A stretch of 10,196 nucleotides of DNA from Pseudofrankia asymbiotica. GTDB lineage: Bacteria; Actinomycetota; Actinomycetes; Frankiales; Frankiaceae. Each line of letters begins with the position of its first letter. Position 1 is the stretch's first letter. The stretch lies in contig NZ_MOMC01000012.1 in assembly GCF_001983105.1 (NCBI RefSeq), positions 127,372 through 137,567 of the forward strand, written 5' to 3'. The position numbers and the translations under genes are program-made. Below, in pieces: positions 6,297 through 10,196 of this stretch. The notes under the pieces are model-generated. The model was not told the origin of the DNA and ran no database searches. It saw nothing but the letters and a program-made list of their open reading frames with translations.

Positions 6297-6360
6297 GTCC
6301 GGCTGGCGCGGAGGGGCCGACCCGCGCTCGCGCCGATCGGCCCCTCCGCGCCAGCTGGAC
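6297..6360 (+). terminator. Strong hairpin terminator after paralogue 1
   Basis: The arms 6297-6320 and 6337-6360 are complementary over 24 bp with a single mismatch; the inner 18 bp (6303-6320 with 6337-6354) are perfect. The 16-nt loop itself contains GCGCTCGCGC. It starts 12 bases after the TGA. No T-run follows, as is usual for this GC level. It should strongly limit read-through into the next gene. Confidence 0.8.
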
Positions 6361-6601
6361 AGTCGGGCCTGGGGCCTTCGTGGGCGGGTCGGCGCGCAGG
6401 AGGCGCCCGGACGGGTCTCCGCGCCGATCGGCCCGTTCCGCCCATAGGGCACCAGTGGTTGAAAATCGACGGCCGCGCGACAATGGGCAAACCCGCGGCG
6501 GAGGCCTGCCCGCGCACACGCGATCAGGCCTGCCCGGCCGAGCCTGATGTCAGCTCTCATCCAGACCGCGCGTGGCCGCGGCCGCAACCGGGGGAGGAAC
6601 G
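6361..6601 (+). other. Intergenic region upstream of paralogue 2
   Basis: No gene seen. GCGCCGATCGGCCC from the loop/stem of the preceding hairpin recurs at 6421-6434 within a second, imperfect inverted repeat (GGACGGG near 6409-6415 with CCCGTTCC at 6432-6439). An AT-richer patch with TTGAAA (6459-6464) may be part of a promoter, but no well-spaced -10 follows. AGGCCTGCCCG is repeated directly at 6502-6512 and 6526-6536. Confidence 0.4.
6502..6548. repeat. Direct and inverted repeat cluster before paralogue 2
   Basis: The 11-mer AGGCCTGCCCG occurs at 6502-6512 and 6526-6536. The second copy overlaps an inverted repeat ATCAGGC (6523-6529) / GCCTGAT (6542-6548) with a 12-nt spacer. The position about 55-100 bases before the start would suit an operator. 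Confidence 0.35.
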
Positions 6602-7747
6602 GTGGCAGGCCCATCCGATGACCAGCCGCCGCGGCCCGAGGGCCTGCCCTCGGCCGCCAGCGCCACCGGTCCCGAGGCGGCGCCCGGGCGGGCCGAGAGC
6701 CCAGGCGAGGAAGCCCGCTGGACGTCGCTCGCCGGCTGGGCCGACGTCACTCCGACCAACCTGCGTCCCGAGGACATCGACCCGGACACGACACCGCGGG
6801 GCAGCCTGCGCCTGGCGCCGCTGGCCCCGCTCGCGCCGCTCGGCCCGTCGGCACCGCCGGTGGGCGCCGCCCCTCCTGGGCCCCGAGCCCGGCATCGGCC
6901 GTTCGTACCTCCGGCGCCGACCGCGACTCCCCTGTCAGCTCCCCCGGGAGCCACCCCTCTGAGACCGGCGGGTCCGGCGGGCCCACCACTCGCCGGACCG
7001 GGGCCGGGGCCGGGGCGCTGGCCAGTGCCCCGGACCGGCGAGCCCGGCGCACCCGCCGGGATGACGCACAACGCCTGGGCGGCGGCCGGCCCGCCAGTGC
7101 CCGCTGTGCCGTTCTGGCGCCGCCGGCCCGCCCTGAGCGCGGCGGCGCTGAGCCTGGCCATGCTGCTCGTGGCGGTCGGGATCGTCTGGGTCGCGGTGGC
7201 GCCAAGCTGGCGCTCGGACGGCGCCGCGGCGCCGCTGGCCGAGGCCACGCCCGCCGCCGCTGGCTCGTCCCCCGCGGCTGGCGAGGGCTGGACACCCGCG
7301 CAGCGTGCCCTCGCCGACCGGCTCGACCCCGCGGTCATGCTCGGCTGCCGGCCCAACCCCAGCCCCGCGGGCACCGGCGTGGCGGCGTCGCTGTTCTGCG
7401 CGACGCCAGAGGGCCGGCAGGTGGCGGTGTACGCCTATCAGGACGCGGAGGCACTGCGCTCCGACGTCACCGAACGCGCCAACGGCGTGCCCAGCGAGGG
7501 TCGCTGCGAGCGCGGCGAGAACGAGGTCTTCTCCTGGGACACCGGCCCAGGCACACCGCCCGGCGGGACGGTGGTCTGCCACCACCGCGACGGCAGGGCC
7601 TTCCTGTTCTGGAGCTCGGACGCCGACGTCGTCTCCTTCCTCGCCTACGACTCCGATCCTCGGGCTCTGGTCAGCTGGTGGGAGTCGTTCGAGCCCTTCC
7701 CGGACCGCGCTGGCGCCGGCCCCACCGCCGCGCCGCGGCCGGCCTGA
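6602..7747 (+). CDS. Membrane-anchored protein with four-Cys ectodomain (paralogue 2)
   Basis: A 381-residue protein from GTG 6602, chosen because GGGGAGGA lies just upstream; GTG 6572 is also in frame and would add ten residues. Residues 1-170 are predicted cytoplasmic and Pro/Ala/Gly-rich without a recognised domain, containing WTSLAGWADVTPTNL and several LAPLAPL-type repeats. A membrane helix follows at about 178-200 after the basic WRRRP. After a short Ala/Pro linker comes the shared domain from T231 (TPAQRALADRL), with C249, C266, C302, C326 and W359-W360. Spacings Cys1-Cys2 (17) and Cys3-Cys4 (24) are identical to paralogue 1, and Cys1 lies 18 residues after the start of the conserved helix in all three proteins. 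The N-terminal half shows no similarity to paralogue 1, so only the ectodomain is conserved. Function unknown. Confidence 0.85.
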   Translation: MAGPSDDQPPRPEGLPSAASATGPEAAPGRAESPGEEARWTSLAGWADVTPTNLRPEDIDPDTTPRGSLRLAPLAPLAPLGPSAPPVGAAPPGPRARHRPFVPPAPTATPLSAPPGATPLRPAGPAGPPLAGPGPGPGRWPVPRTGEPGAPAGMTHNAWAAAGPPVPAVPFWRRRPALSAAALSLAMLLVAVGIVWVAVAPSWRSDGAAAPLAEATPAAAGSSPAAGEGWTPAQRALADRLDPAVMLGCRPNPSPAGTGVAASLFCATPEGRQVAVYAYQDAEALRSDVTERANGVPSEGRCERGENEVFSWDTGPGTPPGGTVVCHHRDGRAFLFWSSDADVVSFLAYDSDPRALVSWWESFEPFPDRAGAGPTAAPRPA

Positions 7748-7892
7748 GCCTCGCGTCGCGGCGGGCGAGGACCGGCCGGCTCACTCGCCACGCCGTAGGC
7801 CGGCGACGCGGCACAACGAACCGCGCACAGCGGGCGTCGCACTCCACGGCGCACTGAGCATGGGACGTCCGGGCATGGGGAAGGGGACCGCG

Positions 7893-10131
<2,239 letters not shown>

Positions 10132-10163
10132 GGACGGCGTCCCAGGGAGAGGGGTGACAGGAC

Positions 10164-10196
10164 ATGGCGTACTACCGGGCAGTCGGCTCGATCCCG
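10164..10196 (+). CDS. hmgA: Probable homogentisate 1,2-dioxygenase, N-terminal 11 codons (3' partial)
   Basis: ATG 10164 opens a frame reading MAYYRAVGSIP to the window end. Actinobacterial homogentisate dioxygenases begin with very similar residues (MAYYR-x-VG-x-[IV]P, from memory), and the enzyme acts directly after HPPD, opening the homogentisate ring to maleylacetoacetate. A purine-rich GGGAGAGGGG (10145-10154) precedes it. Only 11 residues are visible, so the call leans on context. Confidence 0.65.
   Translation, partial: MAYYRAVGSIP

Noticed and set aside
6459..6484. TTGAAA / GACAAT promoter pair upstream of paralogue 2
   Set aside because: Spacing between the two hexamers is only 14 bases, too short for a normal sigma-70-type promoter.

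Overview
This window is very GC-rich DNA with strong G/C preference at third codon positions, GTG starts and Shine-Dalgarno sites of the GGAGG type. Together with an LCP/TIGR03089 gene pair, this points to an actinomycete. The gene style (Ala/Pro/Gly-rich linkers, long GC-rich spacers) suits Frankia or a close relative, but genus is an inference. All intact genes read on the + strand.

Region 1 (1-4336) is a cell-envelope polysaccharide block. It holds the C-terminal end of a LytR-CpsA-Psr (LCP) protein, a TIGR03089-type AMP-binding-like protein whose ATG overlaps the LCP stop (ATGA), a UDP-glucose/GDP-mannose dehydrogenase family enzyme (probable UDP-glucose 6-dehydrogenase) and a GtrA-family membrane protein. 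A likely theme is supply of uronic-acid sugar nucleotide, handling of lipid-linked sugar and attachment of glycopolymer to the wall. Between ugd and gtrA lies a decayed minus-strand C-terminus of a beta-carbonic anhydrase, followed by hairpins and a confusing gtrA start region.

Region 2 (4337-8599) is the unusual part. Three consecutive + strand genes (4989-6284, 6602-7747, 7893-8543) encode membrane-anchored proteins with unrelated N-terminal halves but the same C-terminal extracytoplasmic domain. That domain has four conserved cysteines, a T/S-P/L-A-x-x-A-L helix before Cys1 and a terminal W-W. The first protein has a duplicated D-A-x-T-[QR]-L-V-G-G motif and a Pro/Gly/Tyr/Gln-rich tract before its membrane segment. 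The second has a Pro/Ala-rich cytoplasmic region. The third is little more than an N-terminal anchor plus the domain. A near-perfect 24-bp hairpin separates the first from the second, and a 15-bp tandem repeat begins on the stop codon of the third.

Region 3 (8875-10196) is the start of a tyrosine/phenylalanine catabolic unit: 4-hydroxyphenylpyruvate dioxygenase with an Ala/Pro-rich interdomain linker, then the first 11 codons of a probable homogentisate 1,2-dioxygenase.

No tRNA, rRNA, CRISPR array, transposase or insertion sequence was seen. The best candidate for an undescribed system is the trio of four-cysteine ectodomain proteins.
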